From Hesseltinella vesiculosa (lineage: Eukaryota > Mucoromycota > Mucoromycetes > Mucorales > Cunninghamellaceae): a stretch of 64,000 nt of DNA. Positions 45,867 through 56,242 of the stretch are shown here, piece after piece (the stretch's first letter is position 1; each line of letters begins with the position of its first letter). The stretch is from assembly GCA_002104935.1 (NCBI GenBank), contig MCGT01000024.1, forward strand, positions 186,001-250,000. Reading direction: 5' to 3'. The position numbers were made by a program, and so were the translations under genes. The notes under the pieces are model-generated. The model ran no database searches. It was not told the origin of the DNA and saw nothing but the letters and a program-made list of their open reading frames with translations.

Positions 45867-46584
45867 GAAGAAATCAAGCGAAAAGTATCAACTTTGTTGT
45901 GTGAACAAAAGAAGAAATAATAAAAAAGAATGTGCAGAAATCAATATCGCTCCTTCATTCAATTGTTTTTATTCATTTCTGCCAGTGCCTCAATCAAGGC
46001 CATCTAAAAAAATGGGATAGTCGCATTTTTAATAGACAACAAGAGATCAGACGAAGGCGAAGAACAGTGATGGCAGAGAAAAAAACGTGGGACGAGTTCC
46101 AACAGGTCCGGGTTGTTTTTAATCGCACTCGTTGCTTTGGCAAAAAAAAAAAAAAAAAACATTTATTTTTGGGGATGAGAATGAAATGGGTTGGACCCTG
46201 CTTTTGTGTCGCAGCTGCAAAACGGTGGAAGACGAGAGAGGATGTTTGATAGGAGTTTTAAAAAAGGAAGTAGCACAAACGAGGTAACCATATGGTGGTC
46301 ATGTAGTTAGGCAAAAAAAAAAAAGGGAGTCATGTGGTAACGTTCAAGTTGAACGGCAATTTGAGAAAAAAAAATGCGCTCGTTTGTTTATTTCCATGGA
46401 AAACAAAATTACAAAAGGAAATGTCATGCAGTAAAAAAGGAGGTAAAGAAGGAGAGCGGGAAACGTTGGATGGGAGATGAAAAATAAATAAATAAAAATA
46501 GGGTGGTGAAAAAAAAAAAAGAGGGGGGAAAGGGATGACAGTAAGGAGAGGGGGGGGGTAAAAATGCACTTGAAATAAGGTTGA
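45867..46584. other. Intergenic, no gene seen
   Basis: AT-rich spacer between two minus-strand genes. Poly-A runs at 46141-46159 and several shorter ones. Only chance frames. Confidence 0.5.
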
Positions 46585-48304
46585 CTAGCGACGTAGGGAC
46601 CACGGCCGGGATGAGCCAGGCGAGCGTTGTTTTTTCGAAGAGGAGGAAGAGGAAGCAAGGGCAGATGAAAGGATATCAGAATGACGGGAGGCTGAACGGG
46701 TAGATGCAGGAGTGAGAGTGGGGCGTTTCTTGTTGGGAGGATTTCTATTGTGGGATGAGGTGATGCTGGCAGGCTTGATTTTGACTGGGGTTGCAGACGG
46801 TCGAGGTGGTTGGCGGGTGATGGGGAGACCTTGTGATGGTGCTTTGTTGTTGTTGGGCTGGTGCGGGCTGGAGGAGGGAGAGGGAGAGGAGGGCTTGTGT
46901 TGCAGGGCATCGACCTTTTCCAAAAGACAGAGCATGCTTTGTTCCAGGACTTGGCGAGATTGAGACTCCTGATGGATGCGGTCTTCCAGGGGCTGGACTT
47001 GTTGGAGAGCGTGGTGCATTTTTTTTTCATAAGTTTGCCGCATGGAGATTTCCTGGTCGAGGCGGTCGTACAGCATTTTTTGTTGCTGGTCGATCAAGAC
47101 CGTCATTTCTTCCATGGCGGTTTCAAAGGCTTGGCGCATGGCGCGTTCTTCTTTGACTTGGCGCTCCAGGGCGGCGATGCGATCGTTTTGCTGTTGCATC
47201 ATGGTCATGATGGTTGACGAGGTGGAGGCAGGGGTGGGCGCGTTGTTGGCTTGGCTTTCCATGGGCAGAAACACCGAGGCTGATTCGATTTCGTCGTCGT
47301 CCCGGCACTGGGGGTAGGTCAGGTAGGTGAGCGAGGTGGCAGATCGAGGACTAGAAGGGCGAGGCTTGTTGAGTTTGATGAGAACGACTTGTTGTGGTAG
47401 GTCCAAACTGGAGAAGCTGTCGCTGTCATCTTCATCATCCGAGTCGAGCATAGGCTCGGCTTCATGGACCACGATAGGCAAGTCTGTATCATCATCGTCC
47501 ACTTCATACAGATAAGGATGCGTGGCATCGTAGGGTGCATCTAGTCAACAAAAAAAATAAAAATGAGTCTCCGATGTCAATTTTTTTTTTTTCACAAGTG
47601 CACGGCGGGACAGAGTGACACAAACACAACGTACCAATGGATGAGACGGGAGGTGAAAGATGAGCATGGCCGAAAGAAGAAGGAGAGCTGTTTTTGTACA
47701 AAATGGAGCGTGGAGTGATCAAACCGGGCGATTTTGTCATGGAGGGATCACATGCAGAGGTAGGGTGGCGCTGGTCGATTTGGTGATGGGCCTGTGCGGG
47801 TAGTTGTAAAGGTGAAGGATGAGAAAGGTCATCCAAGGGCGGCAAGGGCACGTGATGAGAATGGGTATGTTCAAGGGTTTCTTTTTCATCGGTCAACGAG
47901 GAAAAATAACTGGCATCGGTGTCGACAAGGAAGGAGTCGTTGGATAAGGTGGTAAAGGAAGATTCATCAAAGAAGCTGTATTCTTCTTCTGTTTGATCCA
48001 AAAACGCCAAGGCTTTCAGGTGTGATTTGGGTGGAAATTCGTAGTTGATTTGTTCCGATTCCAGGTGCTGTGGCACGTTCATGATGGCGCTGTCATCCAT
48101 GTAGTCAGAATAATCCAAAGCTGGTAATAAATACCCTGTCGTTGGGTTTGTTTCAATCGTCTTGAACAGAATGACAAAAAAAGAAAAAAAAAGTTGGGGA
48201 AAGGGGTGAAGAAAAGAGAAAAAAAAAAAAAAAGTGATTTTTTTGATAGAAAGAAAAAAAATTACCATATCGGGATGGGGATTGGATTCGACAACAAGAT
48301 GCAT
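46585..48304 (-). CDS. Uncharacterised protein with acidic region and central coiled coil
   Basis: Three exons (48304-48266, 48160-47635, 47540-46585) give 506 aa. The N-terminal half is acidic and Ser-rich (LDSDDEDDSDSFSSLDLP). A central coiled coil of about 100 residues follows (QQQNDRIAALERQVKEERAM; EMTVLIDQQQKMLYDRLDQE), and the C-terminus is a basic Ser/Pro/Thr tail (NPPNKKRPTLTP; SSSSSSKKQRSPGSSRPW) that may be nuclear or phosphorylated. An upstream in-frame ATG exon at about 48409 (MTELLPIYLMPS) exists, but no acceptor joins it well, so ATG 48304 is used. No family recognised. Confidence 0.75.
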
Positions 48305-48872
48305 GGAAAAAAAAAAGATGAGTAAATTTTATCTAAACAAAAATGACAGGTTGCTTACATTGGTATATTGATTAGAAGGCATCAAGTAAATCGGTAGGAG
48401 TTCAGTCATGCTATTAAGTGATTATTGGATTACTTTTTTTATGATACAGAAATTATAATTGACAAAAAAAAAATAAAGTGTCAAAAGGAAAGGAATGGGG
48501 ATTTGCCTAAGCAAAAGAAGTAGAAAAAAATAACAAAGCAAAAGGGAGGGTTCTTTTTTTTTTTTTGGACAAGTTTCTTTTATAACTTTTCAAGGTGATG
48601 CAAGGTAAAAAAAAAAAAAAAAAGGAGGAGTAGATTAAAAGGGGAACAATGGAAAATAGGGATCGAGAATATTGATCGAATTGAAGAATGAAAAAAGTGT
48701 GCGTGAGAGAGTTTTTTAAAAAATAATCCATCATGAATTTATTAGCAAGAAAAAAAGAGGAGGCCAACAAGGGTACACCAAAACACAAGGTTGCTTTTCA
48801 ACACCCTTTGGCGATCAGCATTGCTGTTGGATAGGCCGTTTTCTATATCAAGAAAAAATGCCAATCATACCA
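48305..48872. other. Intergenic, AT-rich
   Basis: Holds several poly-A/T runs (48553-48566, 48606-48623). No gene; likely promoter of the coiled-coil gene and 3' end of the VHS gene. Confidence 0.5.
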
Positions 48873-50898
48873 TTAACAACCAAACAAATAAACTCTTTTT
48901 CCCTTTACCCTAATGCCTTTGCACTTAATCCTGTCAATTGATCGCCTTGCAGCCTAAAAAAACAAAGAAGCCATGAATACATGTTTTTCATTTTGCTTGT
49001 CAAATAAAGTTAGGGAGCAGCTGTTGTTTATGTTATTACTTGATCTATCGAATCAAAACACATCCAAAAAGGCGAGTGAATAAATGACTCTTGTTTTCTT
49101 TCTGATTACCTTGTAATCATCCATAGTGGTGACCAAAAGATGGTTGGTGTCGATCAATGTACCTAAAATGAAATGAAAAAAAAAAAGGCATCGCCATAAA
49201 AGGCAACCGCGTGTTAGTTTTGATTTCACCCTTTGTACCACCACGGTCGCGCCATCCAGTCGTTACCAATGTAGACGGGATCATTTGTGCCTTCCACGTA
49301 GCGCATGACATCCGCATGAAGATCTTGACACTTTTGATGCAGTTCCTTAAATAAACTGTGTGAGTCCCCTATTTTATTTCCTTTTCTTTCATCCCCCCAT
49401 GCTGTCTCCCATCGGTCTCCCCCCCCAAAAAAAAAATAAGCTTACTTTGGCCAATTCAAGCTGATCACCCGAACAGGAAGCATCGTGACTGGTTAGCATC
49501 ACTCGTTGTAATAGTTCACATGTCGTTTTTGATTCCTGAATACAAAGGTGGATCTACAAGAAAAAATAGAAAATAGAAAAAAAAGAAAAATGAGCGCGGA
49601 CTTGAGTAAAAAGCTGCTCCTAACAAAAGGGGGGGGAAGAGGCAAAAAAAAAAATCCAACTTGGCTTTCCTTTTTCTTATACTATCTCCAGCCCGCTCCC
49701 TTTTTTTTTTCCCACCTTACGTTTTCACCAGGTGAAGGGATGGGAGGTGTAGCTCGGAGTGGCGTGTTGGTAGGTGATGGCGTGGACGGACTGGTATGGT
49801 GGATTGTCGTCATTGGTGGAGGAGTGGAAGCAGGTTCCGGAAGAGAAGATCCGGAAGGCTGACGTTTCAATCTCCACTTTGTCAAGATGGATTGTTTCCG
49901 TGGCCGTGGTTGGGGTGAGGTGGGTGGCCTGGAGATGACGGTGACTGGTTGGACCTGCATGACTGGTTGAAGAGCACCGGTGATGGCGTGACAAAGGGGC
50001 ATCAAAGGGTGCATTGGCAAATACCCACCAAGTTCAAGTAACCAAACATGGGCACACTCTCTAAAAATAAAAGCATGGGAGGAGTCGAGGTTTTTCTCCC
50101 TGCTCTTTCTATGTCCGCGGCTCCTGATTTGGTTCAGGTCCATATGCCTTTTTACCTGAGTGCATCTCGTACTTTTGGGGTTGGCTTTGCAGAAAAAGAT
50201 GTCAATCGGCCGTGCCACAAATGTGTTTCCCAAATTTGCTGTCCTACCTGATTTTGCCAAATGGATATCAACACCATAATAAAGGAGTCTTTTGACAGTT
50301 GATCTGCAATAAATAATAAAAAATTCCCCAATTTAACCCTCCATTCTAGACTCTTTTTCCTTTTCTTTTACCATGAAATCCAGCAGAGTTTTCCGAGATC
50401 AATTTCAATAACTTGCATCATCGGTAAAAAAAGACGTCAGCTTTGGTCTACGCGCTTTCTATTTACCTGCAAGGCATTGACTTGGGTCTCCGGATCACCT
50501 TTTAACTGATGCTGAATGGTTTTTCGAACTGTCTTGGCAGCTTGTGGAGATCGGGTGACTTGCTGACACACTTTGATGGCTGCCGTCCAATCCAAACTTG
50601 CCGAGTGGCTGTCCGTAGCCTTTTCTATTCTCCCACCAGACTAAGTAAGTAATGAGCCAGGTCATTCTAATGGGGTTTACCCAATGGGCCTTACCAATGT
50701 TCTGTATTAGCTCATTGTCCACTGTGGGTTGTATAGATGGAAACCTACAGCAGCACAGAAAAAAAAAAGAAAGAAAAAAAAAGAAAAAAAAAACGTGCAC
50801 AAAAAATTAAGTCACGAATGGTCTCATACATGCAACCATGCCCATCAACCTTTTCTACACCTGTTTCTCGACGCTACATGTTTTTTGGCTTACTTCAT
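48873..50898 (-). CDS. VHS-GAT domain protein (Lsb5/GGA/TOM1-type sorting adaptor)
   Basis: Ubiquitin-dependent membrane-sorting or endocytic adaptor (family role). Eleven exons: 50898-50894, 50744-50695, 50624-50467, 50411-50372, 50303-50248, 50184-50156, 50060-49721, 49553-49446, 49345-49267, 49162-49110, 48953-48873; about 332 aa. The first coding exon is just ATGAA. The VHS domain (1-130) shows ELIQNIEKATDSHSASLDW, NALQLLKLISENSAGFHDQL, SIWQNQPTPKVRDALR. A Pro/Ser linker follows. The GAT-like three-helix region (about 250-320) reads GDQLELAKELHQKCQDLHAD and TLIDTNHLLVTTMDDYK. The architecture and length fit yeast Lsb5. The final exon (27 residues) is the least certain. Confidence 0.8.
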
Positions 50899-51555
50899 GG
50901 TATTTAATGGAGAGATGAATGAACAAATAAAAGAAGAAAATAAAAAGGATTGCTTTTTTTAGCTGCTCTCTTGGGCACAGTCTTGCGGAATTTCAAATGT
51001 TTCGAGTTTTTGAGGGCATGAAAAAGGGTTTCTGTTGCTGTGAGGTGGATCCATGGAGGAAATTGAATACCTCATCTCGGAAAGATCAAAACCGATTAAT
51101 GAAAAATGTGACTTTTTTTTATCCGTTTTTTTTTTTAATGCATCGAATCGGTTACAACAAATGCACTCCACAAATCACTGCGGCTGCGCAACAAAACGAG
51201 AATGACATTGTTTTTTTCTATTTTTTTTATATTTGTGGGTGAGTGTCCCAATGATCGAACCTATGGGGAAATGGAGAAGCTGGCAAAGTGGCAAGCGTCA
51301 CCTTTCCCCTTTATTGCTGATTGAACAGTGATGAACGTCGATTTTTTCCGGCAATGAACCAAAATGGGTCGAGCTAAAAATGGAAAGCGCGGCGAGAGCC
51401 TAATTTCCATGCCTCCTCTTTTTCTCTCTTGCTTTTCCTCTCAGTTTCTCCTGATTCCCCTCCCTCCTTATTTCAGTTCAATAGATTACTACTCACCTTT
51501 TGCTTTTTTTATTTTATTTTTACTTTTTACTATTCTAGTTTATTTGAGTCGCTCG
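50899..51555. other. Divergent intergenic region
   Basis: Between the VHS-GAT gene (minus) and the Pro-rich protein gene (plus). An upstream in-frame ATG at 51364 would add 64 hydrophobic, low-complexity residues, here judged 5' untranslated. Several poly-T runs; no other gene. Confidence 0.45.
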
Positions 51556-53634
51556 ATGACACTTGGCTTTACAACCGCTGCAAACCCTGAAGGAACAAGG
51601 CCGGACGACCTGATTCAGGAGCTCCAAGACATCCTTGCTGCTTTCTGCTCTTCAAGCCAGCAACAATTCTGTCTGGACCATGGCGTCTTTGGTCCTGAAG
51701 AATTACAGGCTTGGAAGATGACGATGGAAGAGATTCATGTTGTGTTACCCACCCTGCGCCTTGACCGGCTCGATCCACGCGACAAACAGCATCCCAGCCT
51801 CCGCCTCTACCAATCCCTTTTATGGACGCTGTGTGATATCGTGCAAGGCTTTGACGAAGCCTGTCAACAACGTCACATGTCCTCCTTGGACGAAATCAAA
51901 ACCAACCAATGGATCGATGACTGGCACCGCCTTAAGCGTCAATGGGATGCCAAAGCCAAGGAAAACACTGTGCTGGAGAACTTGCTGGAAGACATCTCAC
52001 TGCTGGCCACCGCCTGGCTTCCCTCTGCCTTGCCCATCCCAGCTCGCTCCTTCTCCAAACGCCTGGCCTCAGCCAAAATAAAATGGCCGGGCGCCCAGAA
52101 CAACATTTCCCTACCAAGATCCACCACCCACCCGCCACGACAACACTTTTTGAACGAGGTCAACACCATCGGCCGCTCGGCCACGGCCATCCGCCGCTCA
52201 AGCCACCCTGCCTCCTCCGCCACCTTCCAGCCGTCGCTCCACTTTCACGACAACCCGAGTTCCGCCAGCCTGGTCTCGCCCCCTTTTTCTTCCTTTACTC
52301 CCGCCGACGGCATCTTGACGTCCATCCTGACCACCTTTGACTACCCCAACGGTGTGTACATGGTGACCATTGACCAGGTCAACTGCTCCCAGCTCGGCAT
52401 GGAGCACTGCCGAATCGGCTCACGCCAACTTATCTTTGACGCCCGCCTCGTCAGCCCATCTGAAACCATTGCCACCGTCGCCCGGATTTGTGAGCATTTC
52501 GCCGCCTTGTTTTCCACCACCGCCCAACAGCACATTGGCCAAGTCGACAGCCAGGTCAGAAAGGCCCAGCCGTTTTACACCGCCTCCCAGCTGAAGCGTC
52601 TGTCGTCGTGTCTCTTTGACTCGCCTTCCCCATCCCTCCTCACCGATGCCGATGACGACGATCATCCACCCCAGCAACAAGCCGAGTCGGCCAGAACCCA
52701 TCGCCGTTCCGTCCCTTTGGCCAGCCCGTCCAGAAGCGCTGCCAACCACTCGACCAAAGTGCCTTGGACGCCTTTCCGGCTCTCGTTGACAACACCGCAC
52801 ATGCTTTGGCATCACCCGATCCCCATCCCTTGCTTCACACTCGCGCCTTGGCAGCTGCCTTCCCTGCTGAAGCCAAGGCATCCCTATGACGCCTGCTTTT
52901 TTGGCCTGATCCGCCGCCGACCGCATCGAACGGCATTTTTACACATAGACGGTCATGCCATCATGGAAGACGAGGCGCTCCACCAGGATGATCTACCGAC
53001 CCTATCTCTACAAGACAACCCTCCTCCTCCACCGCAACGCAAAAAAAAGCCTGCCGTCTCCTTGCTCTGGTCAAACCCTCAGCAGCCACCCCCTCCTTTT
53101 ATCAGTGTGTCGGTGGCCAAGCTCGCCATGCATTTGGGCAAGATTGCTGGTCAATTTTATCAAGATGTGGCGGCCCACACTCGCCTGCGCCATCACGAAA
53201 CAGCTCAAACCTTGGAAGCGCTGGACTGGGAAATGACCGAGGTCTATCGCCATCTCCAGCTGGCCAGTGCCTGTGCCGTCATGCATCGAGCCCTTGCCAT
53301 CACTCAGTACTTGCACCCGCCTTCCTTGTCCGCCACCGGTTCGTCCATTCCCATGCCGACCTTTCCGCCACCGCCCTCCAGCCTTCCCCATTCAGCTCCC
53401 TCGCTTCATCTCCACCAGCCCCAGCCTCCACCCCAGCCTCAGTCACCTCCTACCGGCTTTGACAGCACCGCGCAACTGCCTCCTGCGCCTGGTCCCCAGG
53501 ACAACACCAACTATTCCGCGTGCACCATCCCTAGCAATGATCTACACCTTGACTGTTGCAAGCCTACCATCAAGCATTATACTTCGTTCGACCTACCTAT
53601 TCACGATGATGTGCGTATGTCCCTCTTTTCTTGA
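51556..53634 (+). CDS. Uncharacterised large protein with Pro-rich C-terminus
   Basis: Single open frame of 692 codons from ATG 51556 (MTLGFTTAANPEGTRPDDLI). The N-terminal 170 residues look helical and globular (DDLIQELQDILAAFCSSSQQ; IKTNQWIDDWHRLKRQW). A middle segment (TTFDYPNGVYMVTIDQVNCS; SPSETIATVARICEHFAALF) also looks folded, and another helical stretch follows late (SVAKLAMHLGKIAGQFYQDV). The C-terminus is very rich in Pro, Gln and Ser. High GC codon bias in the middle supports coding. A GTATGT donor lies inside the final codons (about 53615), so one more small 3' exon is possible. No family recognised. Confidence 0.75.
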   Translation: MTLGFTTAANPEGTRPDDLIQELQDILAAFCSSSQQQFCLDHGVFGPEELQAWKMTMEEIHVVLPTLRLDRLDPRDKQHPSLRLYQSLLWTLCDIVQGFDEACQQRHMSSLDEIKTNQWIDDWHRLKRQWDAKAKENTVLENLLEDISLLATAWLPSALPIPARSFSKRLASAKIKWPGAQNNISLPRSTTHPPRQHFLNEVNTIGRSATAIRRSSHPASSATFQPSLHFHDNPSSASLVSPPFSSFTPADGILTSILTTFDYPNGVYMVTIDQVNCSQLGMEHCRIGSRQLIFDARLVSPSETIATVARICEHFAALFSTTAQQHIGQVDSQVRKAQPFYTASQLKRLSSCLFDSPSPSLLTDADDDDHPPQQQAESARTHRRSVPLASPSRSAANHSTKVPWTPFRLSLTTPHMLWHHPIPIPCFTLAPWQLPSLLKPRHPYDACFFGLIRRRPHRTAFLHIDGHAIMEDEALHQDDLPTLSLQDNPPPPPQRKKKPAVSLLWSNPQQPPPPFISVSVAKLAMHLGKIAGQFYQDVAAHTRLRHHETAQTLEALDWEMTEVYRHLQLASACAVMHRALAITQYLHPPSLSATGSSIPMPTFPPPPSSLPHSAPSLHLHQPQPPPQPQSPPTGFDSTAQLPPAPGPQDNTNYSACTIPSNDLHLDCCKPTIKHYTSFDLPIHDDVRMSLFS

Positions 53635-53750
53635 TTGCTTTAAAAATAAAAATTCCTTTCTTTTGCCGAAGTTTCGAAGAGGCGATGAACCACTGAACAT
53701 GCCCACGAGAATGGACATGCCAGTTTATTTCAGAGTTGGCCACGTTCAAG

Positions 53751-53753
<3 letters not shown>

Positions 53754-53780
<27 letters not shown>
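53754..53780. repeat. (GA)n microsatellite
   Basis: About 13 uninterrupted GA units in the spacer before eS30. A related (GA)n of about 8 units lies inside a Sec5 intron near 59110. Confidence 0.95.
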
Positions 53781-53786
<6 letters not shown>

Positions 53787-53911
53787 GCCTGCGGCATTTG
53801 CGCAGTTCAGTCAGCTGACAGGGTGAGAGATGCTGGGAGTCAAAAATAAAAAAAAAAAACAGCTCCTCGACATTTTCCCCTCTTTCTTTCCTTTAATTTT
53901 ATTATCTCAAG

Positions 53912-54431
53912 ATGGTACGTACATGAAGCACAATACAAAAAATGACAACCACACGATGATGCATCTACCCGTTGATAAAAACAACACCCCCATAAGAACG
54001 ATAGATGCATACACGATTTAGAATGGATGGATGGATGAATGGATGGGCTAATTTTCTTTTTTTTTTTGCTTGTGCCATTGTCCATAGGGTAAAGTCCATG
54101 GTAGTTTAGCCCGTGCTGGTAAGGTCAAGAGCCAATGCCCCAAGGTAAGCAACATGATTTTCAGCAGGCTGTCGACCGGATCGCTTTGCCATCGAGACAG
54201 CATAGGCTCATCACCGGCGTTTTCTCGTTCTAGGTTGCCAAGCAAGAAAAGAAGAAGGCTTTGACCGGCCGCGCTAAGAAGCGTCAAGTGTACAAGTAAG
54301 ACAACATTAATACATCCTTCAATACTCGTCATCTCACTTTCTTTTCCTTCTTCAGCCGTCGTTTCGTTAACGTCACCAACCAAATCGGTGGCAAGCGTCG
54401 CATGAACCCTGCCCCCACTGCTGGTCCCTAA
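53912..54431 (+). CDS. RPS30: 40S ribosomal protein eS30
   Basis: Small-subunit ribosomal protein, 65 aa, four exons: 53912-53914 (only the ATG), 54088-54144, 54234-54295, 54356-54431. The product begins MGKVHGSLARAGKVKSQCPK, continues KKALTGRAKKRQVYNRRFVN and ends APTAGP, the standard eS30 sequence. Unlike animal FAU there is no ubiquitin-like fusion, as in yeast. The first intron (173 nt) is longer than average, contains an (ATGG)n tract at 54024-54048 and a 9-bp complementary pair (ATGCATCTA near 53963, TAGATGCAT near 54003) that could form a hairpin. Confidence 0.95.
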
Positions 54432-54751
54432 ATGTGTCCATCCAACTTAGTTTTATAAAAGCCAAACAACTGAATCTCTGAATAAATCGATAGCACCGAT
54501 TTGTTCCATTGCCATTCAAAATATAAATACACGCTTCCACCCTGGACAACAGGCTAGAACCTTTCTTCCACGTCTTTTTTCTTTTTTTTTTGTCAAATCC
54601 GTAAAAAAAACACTTGTGAGAATGGATGTTGGATTTGGCAAAATGAGCTAGGAAGAGCCAATGGGAAGCCACAGGCTTTGGCTTTTTTTGTCAACCCAGC
54701 TCCCCCTTTTTTTTTTCTTCTTCTTCCTCTTTATTTTCTGTCTCATCCATC

Positions 54752-55870
54752 ATGGGTAGGTCCCATCCATCCATCCATCCAAACTTCGTTACTAATCTAA
54801 CCAACCTCTTTTTTATCCTATAGCTGTTGGTAAGAACAAGCGCCTCTCCAAGGGCAAGAAAGGTTTGAAGAAGAAGGTGTAAGTCCATCCACTTTTTTTT
54901 TTTTTTGACTGGCAAATGGAGGAGAAATGAGAAAGGCTGGTGGGTTCGGTCATCAGGATTAGAAACATCGAACGACAAATCACAACTCGATAACGCCAGC
55001 GTATTTCACGATTCGTTAGTCTCACCACGCATAAACGTCATCGGCAAAAATGAAACGAACCAGCCAATCTCCTCCATTGACCTCGAGAGTTTGTGTCTTC
55101 CAAGAAATTCATTCTTTTATTGTTGATCTAGCGTTGACCCCTTCACCCGCAAGGACTGGTACGACATCAAGGCTCCCTCCATGTTTGATGTTCGTCAAGT
55201 TGGTAAGACCTTGGTCAACCGCACCCAAGGTCTCCGCAACGCCAACGACTCCTTGAACGGCCGTGTTCTCGAAGTCTCTCTCGGTGAGTTGTCCAAGGAC
55301 GAATCCCGTGCCTTCCGCAAGATCCAACTCAAGGTGGATGAAGTCCAAGGCAAGAACTTGTTGACCAACTTTTACGGTATGGACATGACCTCGGACAAGC
55401 TCCGCTCCATGGTCAAGAAGTGGCAAACCACCATCGAAGCCTTCGTGGACGTCAAGACCACCGATGGCTACTTGGTCCGTTTGTTCGTCATTGCCTTCAC
55501 TTCCCGTCGTCGCAACCAAGTCAAGAAGACCTCCTATGCCCAATCTTCCCAAATCCGTCAAATCCGCAAGAAGATGTTCGAGATCCTCGGTGAAGAAACC
55601 GCCTCTTGCGACTTGAAGGAATTGGTCTTGAAGGTCACCTCTTCTGCCAACAAGCAAGCCCAAGACAACATTGCTGCCCGCATCGAAAAGGCTTCCCAAT
55701 CCATCTACCCCTTGCAAAACACCTACATCCGCAAGGTCAAGATCCTCAAGGCTCCCAAGTTCGACGTCTCTGCTCTTTTGGCTTTGCACGGTGGTGCCGC
55801 CGCTTCCGATGAAGTTGGTGCCAAGGTTGCCAAGGAATTCGTTGAACCTCCCGTCTTGGAAAGCGTTTAG
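54752..55870 (+). CDS. RPS1: 40S ribosomal protein eS1 (S3a)
   Basis: Small-subunit ribosomal protein, 265 aa, three exons: 54752-54755 (ATGG), 54824-54878, 55132-55870. The sequence [20 protein letters not shown] followed by [18 protein letters not shown] is the classic eS1 start. The rest shows typical blocks ([40 protein letters not shown]). Strong codon bias (AAG, TTG, GTC) fits high expression. Intron 2 is 253 nt, about four times the local norm, and contains a long self-complementary structure (separate entry). Its neighbour eS30 ends 320 bp upstream in the same orientation. Confidence 0.96.
54915..55078 (+). ncRNA. Structured element in eS1 intron 2 (possible intronic RNA)
   Basis: Two separated segments of the intron are complementary: AATGGAGGAGA (54915 on) with TCTCCTCCATT (ending 55078), and GGCTGG plus GTTCG (about 54936-54947) with CGAAC plus CAGCC (about 55056-55065). 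This gives a closing stem of roughly 20 pairs around a loop of about 108 nt. It would pull the donor and branch region together, as known for some yeast ribosomal-protein introns, or enclose a small RNA. I see no convincing C/D or H/ACA boxes, so a snoRNA is not claimed. Confidence 0.4.
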
Positions 55871-56242
55871 AAATCCCTCTTATTATCTCCTACAACATCC
55901 CACCTCTCATCTCGTCATGGTCTTTTTTTTTTTTTTTACATTTGTAGAGAAATAAAAAGTCGCATTTGAAAATGAAAAGACGGGAGACACATGTTTTTGC
56001 CATTTTCATACTTCATGGACTAAGCTGGTGGTCTGAATAGCCAATGCTTTTTAAGACAGTCCTATGAATGATGATGGTATTGAAAAAATCAAACCGGCAG
56101 ATTTCGTCGGCTCTGCCAGCTTGACTCAAGTTTAGTTTTGACACTGCCGACCCGCCAATTCTGAAAATTTGGCGGAAACCCAGCCCGTCTCCATTTTTTT
56201 TTTCTTTGCTCCCGTCCTTTACTTCAATTATTATTGACGAGC
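55871..56242. other. Intergenic between eS1 and Sec5
   Basis: 372 bp with poly-T runs (55922-55937, 56195-56204). Holds the eS1 3' end and Sec5 promoter. No gene. Confidence 0.5.

Noticed and set aside
51364..51555. Longer N-terminus (64 residues, hydrophobic) for the Pro-rich protein
   Set aside because: Low-complexity, derived from a pyrimidine-rich leader. The ATG at 51556 begins the protein-like sequence.
53940..54015. C/D-box snoRNA in eS30 intron 1 (a C-box-like ATGATGC)
   Set aside because: No D box (CTGA) is present and the C box is imperfect. Only a short hairpin is left to note.
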